Source: DASQGA01 sp035535315
GTDB lineage: Bacteria; Actinomycetota; Thermoleophilia; Gaiellales; Gaiellaceae
Assembly (NCBI GenBank): GCA_035535315.1
Contig: DATLQD010000037.1
Span: 1-35,403 of the forward strand
Reading direction: 5' to 3'
DNA length: 35,403 bases
Each line of letters starts with the position of its first letter. The stretch's first letter is position 1. The position numbers and the translations under genes are program-made. Positions 5,896-13,997 of this stretch are shown one piece after another. The notes beneath the pieces were generated by a model. That model was not told where the DNA came from. It searched no databases and saw only the letters and a list, made by a program, of their open reading frames with translations.

Positions 5896-7998
5896 GCTTC
5901 GGTCGCCGAACAGCCGCCGCTCCATCGTGCTCTCGGCCTGACGGACGGGGAGCTTCAGCGAATCTGCGACCTGCTCGAGCGCGATCCGAACGAGTTCGAG
6001 CTCGCGGTCTTCTCACTCCTCTGGTCGGAGCACTGCGGCTACAAGCACTCGGCGCTCCTCCTCCGCCGCTTCCCGACCGAGGGAGACGCAGTGCTGCAGG
6101 GTCCCGGTGAGAACGCGGGTGTGGTCGACCTCGGAAACGGCGAAGCGGCTGCCTTCAAGGTGGAGAGCCACAACCACCCGTCCGCAGTCGAGCCTTTCCA
6201 GGGCGCGGCGACAGGAGTCGGAGGCATTCTCCGGGACGTCGTGGCGATGGGAGCGAGGCCGGTGGCACTCCTGGACGGACTCCGCTTCGGTGGGCCTGAC
6301 CATGCCTTCGATCGCGCGGTCGCCGGGATCGGCGCGTACGGGAACTCGGTCGGCGTGCCGACCGTCGGCGGCGACACGGTCTTCGACGAGGCTTACGCCG
6401 AGAACCCGCTTGTGAACGCGATGTGCGTCGGACTCCTCCCGGCCGAGCGCGTCACGCGCGCACAGGCGACCGGGCCGGGCAACCTGATCGTCCTCTATGG
6501 CGCCACGACCGGCCGCGACGGGATCGGCGGCGCGAGCGTGCTGGCGAGCCAGGAGCTCTCGGGCGCGGACGACGACAAGCGGCCGACCGTCCAGATCGGC
6601 GACCCTTTCACCGGCAAGAAGGTGATCGAGGCGAGCATCGAGCTCGTCGAGCAGGGCCTCGTCGAGTCGCTTCAGGACCTCGGTGCCGCCGGGCTCGCCT
6701 CCTCACTCGCCGAGATGGCCGGCCGAGGCGAAGCCGGAGTGGACGTGCACCTGGAGCGGGTTCCACTCCGTGAGCCCGGGCTCGCCCCCGTCGAGATCAT
6801 GGCCTCGGAGAGCCAGGAGCGCATGGTCGCGGTCTTAACTCCGGATCGCCTTGACGCTGTCGAGGGAATTTGTCGGAGATGGGAGCTCGAGGTCGCGTCG
6901 ATCGGGACGGTGACCGACACCGGTGCACTTCGTGTTTTCTGGGAGCGCGAGCTTGTCGGCGAGATCCCGGCTCGCTTCCTGACCGACGACGCGCCGCGCT
7001 ATCGCGTCGAGACGACGCCGCGGCCGCTCGAGCCGCCGGTCGAGACGCCCCGCCTCAAACCAAGCGCGGACGACCTCCTGGATCTCCTCCACTCTCCGAA
7101 CGTCGCCAGCCGGCGGCCCATCTTCCGCCGGTACGACCACCTGGTCGGATCGCGCACGGTTCGCCGACCCGGCCTCGATGCCGCCGTCCTCCGCCTCAGG
7201 CCAACCGTACGCGGGCTCGCGCTATCACTGGATGGAGCCGGCAGGCTCGCCTCGCTCGACCCGCGCACGGGCGGGGCGCTCGCCGTACTCGAGTCCGCTC
7301 GCAACGTCGCGTGCGCAGGCGGCTCACCGCTCGCGATCACGAACTGCCTCAACTTCGGGAACCCGGAGAAGGCGGAGATCGCCTGGGAGCTCGCCGAGGT
7401 GATCGAGGGGATGGCGCAGGCGTGCGAGGCCCTCCGCGTCCCCGTCGTTTCCGGCAACGTCTCCCTCTACAACGAGACGGACGGGCGTGCGATCTACCCG
7501 ACGCCCGTCGTCGGCTGTGTTGGACTGGTGGAGGACGTGCGTGCCATACCCGCCGCCTGGTGCGAAGGCGACCTCGTCTACGTCGCCGGCTCGCCGGAGG
7601 TTCGCCTCGACGGCTCCGAGTACCAGGCCCGCTTCCTGGGGGGGCCCGCTGGACGGCCTGCGCTGCCAAAGCTTGTCACCGAGGCCGCCTTGGTGACGTT
7701 TCTCGCCCGCTCGGCGCCCTTCCTGACGAGCTCGCACGACGCCGCCGAGGGCGGACTCGCGGTCGCGCTCGCCGAGTCGGCGCTCTTCGCGGGCATCGGA
7801 GCGAGCGTGGAGCTCCCGGACGATGGAGTCGCCTGGTTCGGCGAGGGCGGCGGCCAGGCGGTCATCACGTGCCACCCCGAGGATGCAGCGCGCCTCGATG
7901 AAGCGCCTGTGCGGAAAATCGGAGTCGTCGGCGGCGACGCGCTCCTGGATGTCCCGCTCCCGGAGCTCGCGGCGGCGCACGAAGGAGGACTGATCTAG
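5893..7998 (+). CDS. purL: Phosphoribosylformylglycinamidine synthase subunit PurL
   Basis: About 701 residues of the small PurL type, which makes FGAM from FGAR with ATP and needs PurQ and PurS (not in this window). From the proposed start it reads PLHRALGLTDGELQRI, then ELAVFSLLWSEHCGYKHS with the active-site histidine (H47), LQGPGENAGVV, the ATP/substrate loop ESHNHPSAVEPFQGAATGVGG, ASESQERM, and the second repeat with ITNCLNFGNPEK and SGNVSLYNET. All conserved blocks are intact. The start is odd: no ATG, GTG or TTG is in frame between the stop at 5881-5883 and GTG 6091, yet that stretch is clearly PurL. CTG 5893, with a TAGAGT box six bases before, is the best candidate. purF follows after two bases. 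Confidence 0.93.
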   Translation: MASVAEQPPLHRALGLTDGELQRICDLLERDPNEFELAVFSLLWSEHCGYKHSALLLRRFPTEGDAVLQGPGENAGVVDLGNGEAAAFKVESHNHPSAVEPFQGAATGVGGILRDVVAMGARPVALLDGLRFGGPDHAFDRAVAGIGAYGNSVGVPTVGGDTVFDEAYAENPLVNAMCVGLLPAERVTRAQATGPGNLIVLYGATTGRDGIGGASVLASQELSGADDDKRPTVQIGDPFTGKKVIEASIELVEQGLVESLQDLGAAGLASSLAEMAGRGEAGVDVHLERVPLREPGLAPVEIMASESQERMVAVLTPDRLDAVEGICRRWELEVASIGTVTDTGALRVFWERELVGEIPARFLTDDAPRYRVETTPRPLEPPVETPRLKPSADDLLDLLHSPNVASRRPIFRRYDHLVGSRTVRRPGLDAAVLRLRPTVRGLALSLDGAGRLASLDPRTGGALAVLESARNVACAGGSPLAITNCLNFGNPEKAEIAWELAEVIEGMAQACEALRVPVVSGNVSLYNETDGRAIYPTPVVGCVGLVEDVRAIPAAWCEGDLVYVAGSPEVRLDGSEYQARFLGGPAGRPALPKLVTEAALVTFLARSAPFLTSSHDAAEGGLAVALAESALFAGIGASVELPDDGVAWFGEGGGQAVITCHPEDAARLDEAPVRKIGVVGGDALLDVPLPELAAAHEGGLI

Positions 7999-8000
7999 CG

Positions 8001-9473
8001 GTGTGCGGCGTCCTCGGCATCTACGGGCCGGAGCGCGACGTCGCGCGGCTCGCCTACTTCGGCCTCTTCGCGCTCCAGCACCGCGGCCAGGAGTCGGCCG
8101 GGATCGCCGTCTCCGACCGGGCGAGGCTGACGGTGCTCCGGGACATGGGCCTCGTGACACAGGTCTTTTCCGAGGAGAAGCTCCAGGGTCTCCAGGGCCA
8201 GGCGGCGATCGCGCACTGCCGCTACTCGACGACGGGCTCGGCACGCTGGACGAATGCGCAGCCGATCGTCCAGCACGGCCCCGCGCGGACGGTCGCGCTC
8301 GGTCACAACGGGAACCTCACGAACACGACGGAGCTTCGGCAGGAGCTCGTAGATCGCGGCGTCAAGCTCGGCTCGACCTCTGACACCGAGGTGATCGCGG
8401 CGCTGATCGCCCACGACGAGCGGCCGCTCGAGGAAGCGGTGGCCTCGACGATGCGGCGCATCCAGGGCGCGTTCTCGGCCGTGCTCCTGGCGGAAGGCAA
8501 GCTAGTCGGGTTCCGCGACCCGGCGGGTATCCGACCGCTCGTGCTCGGGCGGCTCGAAGGCGACTACGTGCTCGCGTCTGAGACCTCGGCGCTCGACCTG
8601 CTGGGCGCCGACTTCGTCCGCGAGATCGAGCCCGGAGAGCTCGTAGTGGTCGACGAGCAGGGCATGCGTGCGATCAGAGCGACCGACGAGGAGAGCGCAG
8701 GCGCTCTCTGCATCTTCGAGTTCATCTACTTCGCACGTCCCGACTCGACCATGCGGGGAGTCGAGTTGCACGGCGCTCGGATCCGGATGGGCGAACGCCT
8801 CGCGGCGGAGGCGCCGGCCGAGGCAGACCTCGTCATGGGGATCCCAGACTCGGGAACCCCGGCGGCGATTGGCTTCGCCCGCGCCAGCGGGATCCCCTTC
8901 TCCGAAGGCCTGATCAAGAACCGGTACGTCGGGCGGACGTTCATCCAGCCCGACCAGGCGCTCCGGGAGCACGGGATCAAGACGAAGTTCAACCCGCTGG
9001 CCGAGATGGCCGGCAAGCGCGTCGTGGTCGTCGACGACTCGATCGTGCGCGGCTCCACTACGCGGCAGATCGTGCAGATGCTCTTCGAAGGAGGCGCGCT
9101 CGAGGTGCACGTCCGCATCTCCTCCCCGCCGATCGTCTCCCCCTGCTTTTACGGCATCGACATGGCCTCGGAGGACGAACTGATCGCGTCCACCCGATCG
9201 GTCGAGGAGGTGCGCGGCCAGATCGGCGCCACCTCGCTCGCCTACCTCTCGCTCGACGGATTGCAGGCCTCGACGCGGCGGCCCGAGGGCACGTTCTGCC
9301 GCGCTTGCCTGACTCGAAAGTATCCGACGGAAATCCCGGAGGACGTGCGACTTGCAAAGCTGAGGTTCGAGCCGGCCCTAGCTGCCGAAGCCCAGCGCGG
9401 CCCGGCCCAGCGCCCGGAGCCAGGGCTCGCGCCTGCCCGTCCGGTCAGTGCGACCAAGGCTAGCCGCCCGTAG
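8001..9473 (+). CDS. purF: Amidophosphoribosyltransferase
   Basis: This 490-residue enzyme makes phosphoribosylamine from PRPP and glutamine, the first step of purine synthesis. Cys2 follows the initiator directly (MCGVLGIYG), so only Met removal is needed and there is no propeptide. The glutaminase half shows QHRGQESAGIA, HCRYSTTGS and GHNGNLTN. The transferase half shows SETSALDLLGADF and the PRPP loop VVVVDDSIVRGSTT. Four cysteines match the [4Fe-4S] ligands of the Bacillus-type enzyme: C237 (in CIFEFIYFARPDS), C382 (in SPCFYG), C433 and C436 (in FCRAC). GTG 8001 is the start, two bases after the purL stop, so both are co-transcribed. The last 35 residues are Ala/Pro-rich and variable. Confidence 0.96.
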   Translation: MCGVLGIYGPERDVARLAYFGLFALQHRGQESAGIAVSDRARLTVLRDMGLVTQVFSEEKLQGLQGQAAIAHCRYSTTGSARWTNAQPIVQHGPARTVALGHNGNLTNTTELRQELVDRGVKLGSTSDTEVIAALIAHDERPLEEAVASTMRRIQGAFSAVLLAEGKLVGFRDPAGIRPLVLGRLEGDYVLASETSALDLLGADFVREIEPGELVVVDEQGMRAIRATDEESAGALCIFEFIYFARPDSTMRGVELHGARIRMGERLAAEAPAEADLVMGIPDSGTPAAIGFARASGIPFSEGLIKNRYVGRTFIQPDQALREHGIKTKFNPLAEMAGKRVVVVDDSIVRGSTTRQIVQMLFEGGALEVHVRISSPPIVSPCFYGIDMASEDELIASTRSVEEVRGQIGATSLAYLSLDGLQASTRRPEGTFCRACLTRKYPTEIPEDVRLAKLRFEPALAAEAQRGPAQRPEPGLAPARPVSATKASRP

Positions 9474-9513
9474 TCGCTTGACCGCGGACGGCCGCGCCCG
9501 CGAGAGTGATCGC

Positions 9514-10272
9514 GTGGATGGAAGGGTCGCCATAGTGACGGGGGCAGGGCGCGGAATCGGTCGCGCGACCGCACTCGCCCTCGCGAAGCGCGGTGCTCGC
9601 GTGCTGGGCGTCTCCCGGACGCAGGCCGAGCTCGATTCGCTCGCCGCGGAGGCCCCGGTCAAGATCCTCGCCGAGGACGTGGGCACGGAGGACGGCTGTC
9701 GCCACGTCGTCGACGAGGCCCGCTCCCGTCTCGGGCCGATCGAGATCCTCGTCAACAACGCCGGCATCGGGTCCGCCCACGAGACCGTCGTCTGGGAAGA
9801 GGACCCCGAGGTATGGCATCAGACGCTGCACGTGAACCTCGACGGCCCGTTTTACCTGACCCGGCTCGCTGCGCCGGACATGGTCGCGCAACGCTGGGGG
9901 CGGATCGTCATGGTCAGCTCGACTGCCGGACAGATCGGCGCGCCGCGGATGCCCGCCTACTGCGCCTCGAAGCACGGCCTGATCGGCCTCATGCGGGCGA
10001 CCGCGCAGGACGTCGGCCCGCACGACGTCACCTGCAACGCCGTCCTTCCGGGCTGGGTTCGCACCGAGATGGCCGAGCGCTCGGCCCGGTTCGAGGCGGA
10101 GCGCCGCGGCATCACCGAGGACGAGGTCTGGGCCGAGCGCGCCAGCGAGTACCCGCCCGACCGTGTCATCTCCCCTGAGGAGATTGCCGAGGTGATCGCC
10201 TTCCTCGCCAGCGAGGGCGCGAGCGGGATCAGCGGCGAGGCGGTTACAGTCGCCCTGGGAGGACCATGGTGA
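9514..10272 (+). CDS. SDR family NAD(P)-dependent oxidoreductase
   Basis: A classical 252-residue short-chain dehydrogenase. The cofactor loop TGAGRGIG is at residues 9-16, NNAG at 81-84, N108 in HVNLDG, the active-site serine in VMVSSTAG (about 135), and Y149 and K153 in the YCASK motif. The tetrad is complete, so it should oxidise an alcohol or reduce a keto group in the cytosol; the substrate is not evident. The end (GISGEAVTVALGGPW) resembles FabG-like catabolic SDRs. I chose GTG 9514, just before DGRVAIVTG, 40 bases after purF; an upstream ATG at 9448 would overlap purF and add unconserved sequence. The gene overlaps the amidohydrolase by 7 bases and is probably in one unit with it. Confidence 0.88.
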   Translation: MDGRVAIVTGAGRGIGRATALALAKRGARVLGVSRTQAELDSLAAEAPVKILAEDVGTEDGCRHVVDEARSRLGPIEILVNNAGIGSAHETVVWEEDPEVWHQTLHVNLDGPFYLTRLAAPDMVAQRWGRIVMVSSTAGQIGAPRMPAYCASKHGLIGLMRATAQDVGPHDVTCNAVLPGWVRTEMAERSARFEAERRGITEDEVWAERASEYPPDRVISPEEIAEVIAFLASEGASGISGEAVTVALGGPW

Positions 10273-11357
10273 GCGAGCGGCGTCTGATCGACTGCGACAT
10301 CCACCAGGAATTCGGGGACCCCGAGGAGTTCCTCGCGTTCATCGAGCCCGGGCAGCGCGACTGGTTCCGCGCCCAGGCGTCCTTCGGACTCCCGGGCTAC
10401 ACCTGGTCTCATCCGAGCGCATGGTTCCGGCAGGACCTCGAGCACGAGCCTGGGCAGTTTCCCGCTTCCAGGGTCGAGCACGTCCAGCGCGAGGTCCTGG
10501 ACCGGCACGGCGTCGAGATAGGGGTCCTGACCGGGGACGACGGGGTCACCGTCTCGCTCATGGGAAGCTCGTACCGGGCGGCGGCGTTCGCCCGCGCCCA
10601 CAACGACTGGATGCGCGAGCTCTGGCTCGAGCGCGAACCCCGCCTGCGCGGCTCCATCCTCTGCCCGGCGCAGGACCCCGTGGCTGCGGCAGAGGAGATC
10701 CGCCGGTGCGCGGAGGACGACCGCTTCGTCCAGGTCCTGCTCGTCGGCGGCTCGGAGCGCCCGTACGGCGACCCGCGCTACATGCCGCTCTTCGAAGCCG
10801 CGGCCGAGAGCGGGCTCCCGGTCGCAATTCACTCCGGCGGCGAGGGCATGGGAATCGGGGCAACCCCCGGTGGTGCCGGCAATCCGACCTTCTACATCGA
10901 GTGGCATACGCTCGGCTCGGCGTGCTCGATCATGGCGCACCTCGTCTCCCTCCTCTGCCACGGCACGTTCGAGCGCTTCGCGGACCTCAGAGTGATCCTC
11001 CTCGAAGGTGGTCTCGCCTGGCTCCCAGGGATCCTCTGGCGGCTCGACACGAACTGGCGCGGCCTCCGCGCCGAGGTTCCCTGGCTCGACCGCAAGCCGA
11101 GCGAGGTTATGCACGAGCACGTCCGCTTCACGACGCAGCCGCTGGAGCACACGGACGGACACGACGACCTTCTCTTCGAGATGCTCGCGGCGGCGGGCGC
11201 GCCCGAGATCCTTTGCTTCGCGTCCGACTACCCTCACTGGGACTCCGACGACCCGGACCACATGCTGAAGCGGCTCCCCGCCGAGTGGCGTGAGCAGGTC
11301 ATGTTCGGGAACGCCGCCGCCTTCTACGGCGCGCGACTCGGCCTCGTGCCGGCGTGA
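10266..11357 (+). CDS. Amidohydrolase family 2 metal-dependent hydrolase/decarboxylase
   Basis: This 363-residue TIM-barrel protein belongs to the amidohydrolase_2 group. Metal-ligand candidates are D11 and H13 in DCDIH at the first strand, H189 in LPVAIHSGGEG and D321 in CFASDYPHWDSDDP, the usual D-x-H...H...D set. IEWHTLGSACSIMAHLVS, FADLRVILLEGGLAWLPGILWRLD and LPAEWREQVMFGNAAAFYG are typical of members that hydrolyse or decarboxylate aromatic or cyclic acids (gamma-resorcylate decarboxylase relatives). The real substrate is unknown. The ATG at 10266 overlaps the SDR stop by 7 bases, and the stop overlaps the ferredoxin start in a GTGA unit. The three genes therefore form one coupled catabolic block behind purF. 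Confidence 0.88.
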   Translation: MVSERRLIDCDIHQEFGDPEEFLAFIEPGQRDWFRAQASFGLPGYTWSHPSAWFRQDLEHEPGQFPASRVEHVQREVLDRHGVEIGVLTGDDGVTVSLMGSSYRAAAFARAHNDWMRELWLEREPRLRGSILCPAQDPVAAAEEIRRCAEDDRFVQVLLVGGSERPYGDPRYMPLFEAAAESGLPVAIHSGGEGMGIGATPGGAGNPTFYIEWHTLGSACSIMAHLVSLLCHGTFERFADLRVILLEGGLAWLPGILWRLDTNWRGLRAEVPWLDRKPSEVMHEHVRFTTQPLEHTDGHDDLLFEMLAAAGAPEILCFASDYPHWDSDDPDHMLKRLPAEWREQVMFGNAAAFYGARLGLVPA

Positions 11358-11707
11358 AGGCCTGGCACGAGGTCGGCTCCCTCGCTGATGTCGAGCGCGA
11401 GGGTCGGATCCTGGCCCGGATCGGCGGTCGTGAGATCGGCGTCGTCCGCAATCCGGAAGGCGGCGGGCTGCACGCCCTGCGAAACCGTTGCCCGCACAGC
11501 GGCGCGCCGCTCTGCCGCGGGTCGATCCGAAAGCGCGAGACAGGCGAGCCCGGACGCTATGCCGTAGAGGACAGGGCCGTGCTCCACTGCCCGTGGCACG
11601 GCTGGGAGTTCGACGTCGACTCGGGATACTGCGTCGACGACGAGCGGATGCGCGTCGCCGTCTACCCGGTGCGGGTCGAGGCCGGTCGCGTCTTCGTCCA
11701 GGCCTGA
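11354..11707 (+). CDS. Rieske-type [2Fe-2S] ferredoxin
   Basis: A 117-residue stand-alone Rieske domain. The cluster ligands are C46 and H48 in CPHSGAPLC and C79 and H82 in CPWHGWEF. About 30 residues separate the two motifs, longer than the 15-17 typical of bacterial oxygenase ferredoxins; the insert is charged (RKRETGEPGRYAVEDRA). It probably passes electrons to an oxygenase or acts with the adjacent amidohydrolase and SDR. No oxygenase or ferredoxin reductase gene lies next to it; the Rieske oxygenase at 19537-20643 is a distant candidate partner. The GTG start overlaps the amidohydrolase stop by 4 bases. Its end faces the response-regulator gene across 10 bases. Confidence 0.9.
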   Translation: MKAWHEVGSLADVEREGRILARIGGREIGVVRNPEGGGLHALRNRCPHSGAPLCRGSIRKRETGEPGRYAVEDRAVLHCPWHGWEFDVDSGYCVDDERMRVAVYPVRVEAGRVFVQA

Positions 11708-11717
11708 CCTATTCAGC

Positions 11718-12116
11718 TTAGGCAGACGTGGCTCCAGGCCGGCCCGGCATGCGCGCCGCGAGGATCGGTCCGACGGTACTCAGCAGCTCGCCGGCGTCGA
11801 ACGGCTTTTCGAGGAAGGCTGCCGCTCCCGCCGCGAGGGCCCGTTCACGCATCTCGGGCGCGGTGCGAGCACTCATGACCACGATCGGAATGGTCGCCAG
11901 AGCGTCGAAATCCTTGAGCCGCTGCATGATCACGAAGCCGTCGCCGCCCGGGAGACCGATGTCCAGCAGGATCAACGCGGGCTGTTCCTTGCGGATGATT
12001 CCAAGAGCCGAGACCCCGTCACGCGCCAACGCGGTCTCGTAGCCGCCCGCGCGCAGCTCGAGCTCGAGCAGTCCACGAATATCCGGGTCGTCTTCGACGA
12101 TAACGATCGTCTGCAT
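11718..12116 (-). CDS. Single-domain response regulator (CheY-like receiver)
   Basis: A complete receiver domain of 132 residues with no output domain. The acidic pair is D9-D10 (VEDD), the phospho-acceptor D52 in LLDIGLPGGDG, the switch S82 in VVMSAR, and the conserved K104 in FLEKPF. After the domain there are only about 20 residues. Such proteins act as phosphorylated intermediates or partners of hybrid kinases, or control other proteins by binding. No histidine kinase lies in the window, so this is an orphan. I chose ATG 12116 (QTIVIVEDD follows at once) rather than the upstream start at 12131. It diverges from the MFS gene across 77 bases. Confidence 0.88.
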   Translation of the reverse strand: MQTIVIVEDDPDIRGLLELELRAGGYETALARDGVSALGIIRKEQPALILLDIGLPGGDGFVIMQRLKDFDALATIPIVVMSARTAPEMRERALAAGAAAFLEKPFDAGELLSTVGPILAARMPGRPGATSA

Positions 12117-12181
12117 GGTGCGACAAATCATTGCACGCTCGCGACACCCACCTCGGGCAAAGCCGAGCGCGGGCTCCCGGC

Positions 12182-12196
12182 TAGCATCGGCGGGTG
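12182..12196 (+). promoter_or_regulatory. Probable leaderless -10 box of the MFS gene
   Basis: TAGCAT (12182-12187) is followed by six bases and GTG 12194. The same last eleven bases (ATCGGCGGGTG) precede and include the start of the acyl-CoA dehydrogenase at 14609. No ribosome binding site is seen. Confidence 0.45.
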
Positions 12197-13387
12197 CGCC
12201 GCCTCGTTCTCCTCGTCAGCGCGATCGTCCTCGTCGACACGATCTTCTTCGCCTCGCTAGCGCCGCTCCTGCCGACCTACGAGGAGGAGTTCGGCCTCTC
12301 GAAGCAGGGTGCGGGCCTCCTGACCGCTATCTACGCCGCCGGCGGCCTGGCGGGCGCCATTCCTGGCGGCCTCCTCGCCTCGCGCCTCGGCGTGAAGCCG
12401 ACCGTCCTCATCGGGCTCGGGATCATGGTCGTGACGAGCGTCGCCTTCGGGCTCGCGAACTCGGTCTGGGTCCTCGACGCAGCCCGCTTCGGCCAGGGCT
12501 TCGGCAGCTCGGTCTCGTGGACTGGCGCACTCGCTTGGCTCGTCGCCGCCGCTCCGAGAGAGCGGCGGGGCGAGCTGCTCGGGATCGCCATGGGCTCGGC
12601 GGTCGGAGGGGCGCTGCTCGGCCCCGTGCTCGGCGCAGCCGGGGCCCGGTTCGGGACCGAGGTCGCATTCGGTGCTGTCGCGGCTCTCGGCCTTGTTCTG
12701 ATCCTCTGGGCGTCGACGACGCCCGCCTTTCCGCCGGGTGAGCCACAGAAGCTCCGGCGTATCGCCGACGCCATCCGCCACAGCCGAGTGGCGGGCGGTT
12801 TCTGGCTGGTCACGCTCGCCGCGATCCTCCTCGGCGTCATCTCCGTGCTCGCTCCGCTTCGGCTCGACGAGCTCGGCTGGGGCTCGCTAGGCATCAGCGT
12901 CGCCTTCTTGATTGCGGCCGGGGTGGAAGCGGTCGCCAACCCGTTCCTCGGGCGCTGGTCCGACCGGTACGGCTTCTTCGTCCCGGTCCGAGCGGGCCTC
13001 GTCGCGTCGATCGCAGCGTCGCTCGTCCTGCCGTGGGCCGACGAGCGCTGGACGGCCCTCGTCCTCGTCACCCTGGCGGGCATCGCGTACGGCGTCTTCT
13101 GGGTGCCGGGGACAGCGCTCCTCTCGCATGGAGCCGAGGAGGCGGGCCTGGACCAGGGTCTCGCCTTCACCCTCCTGAACATGGCCTGGGCGCCCGGGAA
13201 CGTGGTCGGTGCCCTGGTAGCGGGGTCACTCGCGGCCGTCACCTCGGATGCCGTCGTCTACACCCTGGCGGCGGGGTTGTGCGGTCTCACCCTCCTGGCC
13301 CTGGGGCGGATCGCCGAGCGACCGCCTGCTGGAAGCCGACCAGGACCGGATGCGGGGCGCCAGGCCGCGAGCGCACCTGCGGAATGA
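12194..13387 (+). CDS. Major facilitator superfamily transporter
   Basis: A 397-residue protein with about twelve hydrophobic helices. The N-half starts with VSAIVLVDTIFFASLAPLLP and the conserved region PTYEEEFGLSKQGAGLLTAIYAAGGLAGAIPGGLLASRLGVKP, which contains the G-x-L-A-x-R-x-G-x-K form of the loop 2-3 MFS signature. The C-half has a second such loop (FLGRWSDRYG). This fits a drug/sugar-cation antiporter-like exporter; the substrate is unknown. The GTG at 12194 lies six bases after a TAGCAT box. Its last 101 bases overlap the 3' end of the convergent selenoprotein gene. Confidence 0.92.
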   Translation: MRRLVLLVSAIVLVDTIFFASLAPLLPTYEEEFGLSKQGAGLLTAIYAAGGLAGAIPGGLLASRLGVKPTVLIGLGIMVVTSVAFGLANSVWVLDAARFGQGFGSSVSWTGALAWLVAAAPRERRGELLGIAMGSAVGGALLGPVLGAAGARFGTEVAFGAVAALGLVLILWASTTPAFPPGEPQKLRRIADAIRHSRVAGGFWLVTLAAILLGVISVLAPLRLDELGWGSLGISVAFLIAAGVEAVANPFLGRWSDRYGFFVPVRAGLVASIAASLVLPWADERWTALVLVTLAGIAYGVFWVPGTALLSHGAEEAGLDQGLAFTLLNMAWAPGNVVGALVAGSLAAVTSDAVVYTLAAGLCGLTLLALGRIAERPPAGSRPGPDAGRQAASAPAE

Positions 13388-13997
13388 AGAGCGTTGCGAG
13401 GAAGAACGGGTGCCCGGCCAGCTCGACGATGCGCGGCTCGTCCTCCTCCGCGTCCACGCCCGAGACATGGAGCCCGGCCGCCTCGAGGCTGGGGCGGAAG
13501 GCCGGGTTCACCCCGTAGCTGCAGTAGTACGACTCGTCGCTCGTCTCGCGGCCGTAGAGCTTGGCCGCCAGGGTTCCGGGCCTGATCGTGACCCGGCCCT
13601 CGATCCCCCAGCCGACGTGGCACGTGAGTGGGCTGACTGCGAGGGTCTCGGCTTCCGGATTCGTCTCTGCATGGTCCGCGTCCCCATGTCCGAGGACGTT
13701 GCGCACGTACTCGACAACGACGTGCTGGAAGCCGCCTCAGGTGCCGACGAGGGGCACGCCGCGCTCGCGAGCGTGTCGAATCGCCTCGAGCGCCGCCTCC
13801 ATGTTCCTGTACGGGCTCGACGGAGCGATCCAGAGCCCGTCGTACGGTGCGAGCGCTTCGACTGCGAGCTCGTCGGTCGCGATCCAGTCCGCGTCAATCC
13901 CGGCATGCTCGAAACCGCTGTCAGTGGCCGTGTGCGTCTCGTTCCCGGCGTCGTAATCGCCGACGATCGCGACCCGGCCGGCTATGACTCCTCCCAC
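13287..13997 (-). CDS. CTP synthase C-terminal-like amidotransferase-fold selenoprotein (UGA at residue 87)
   Basis: A 236-residue class I amidotransferase-fold protein read through one TGA. It opens GRVAIVGDYDAGNETH; DGLWIAPSSPYRNMEAALEAI leads to the nucleophile elbow, where the expected G-T-C-G-G-F-Q-H has TGA (13737-13739) in place of the Cys codon. The same frame continues with VVVEYVRNVLG, DADHAETNP, SYYCSYGVNP and HPFFLATLFIPQ, ending at 13287. CTP synthase has FHPE where this has FIPQ, so the triad His and Glu are lost and ordinary glutaminase activity is unlikely. A stem-loop eleven bases after the UGA fits a bacterial SECIS. I recall an NCBI family named CTP synthase C-terminal region-related (seleno)protein. 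The GTG start at 13997 is tentative; GGAGGAG lies just inside it. The 3' end overlaps the MFS gene by 101 bases. Confidence 0.82.
13703..13739 (-). promoter_or_regulatory. Candidate bacterial SECIS element with its UGA
   Basis: On the minus strand the UGA (13739-13737) is followed by eleven bases, then GCACGU (13725-13720), an 11-base loop (13719-13709) and the perfect complement ACGUGC (13708-13703). The loop begins CG, so a G lies in its first two positions, and the UGA-to-loop distance is 17 bases. Both agree with published bacterial SECIS rules (G in the first two loop bases, 16-37 base distance). The 11-base gap is the same as in E. coli fdhF. A further C-G pair with a bulged U at the loop base is possible. 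Confidence 0.7.

Noticed and set aside
4895..6016. Long N-terminal extension of the GNAT gene (555-codon frame)
   Set aside because: It is the shadow of the EamA transporter; composition is Arg/Pro-rich without homology and the GNAT start is fixed by the GTGA overlap.
9957..11261. 434-codon minus-strand frame opposite the SDR and amidohydrolase
   Set aside because: It spans two well-supported plus-strand genes and shows only Arg/Glu-rich shadow composition.
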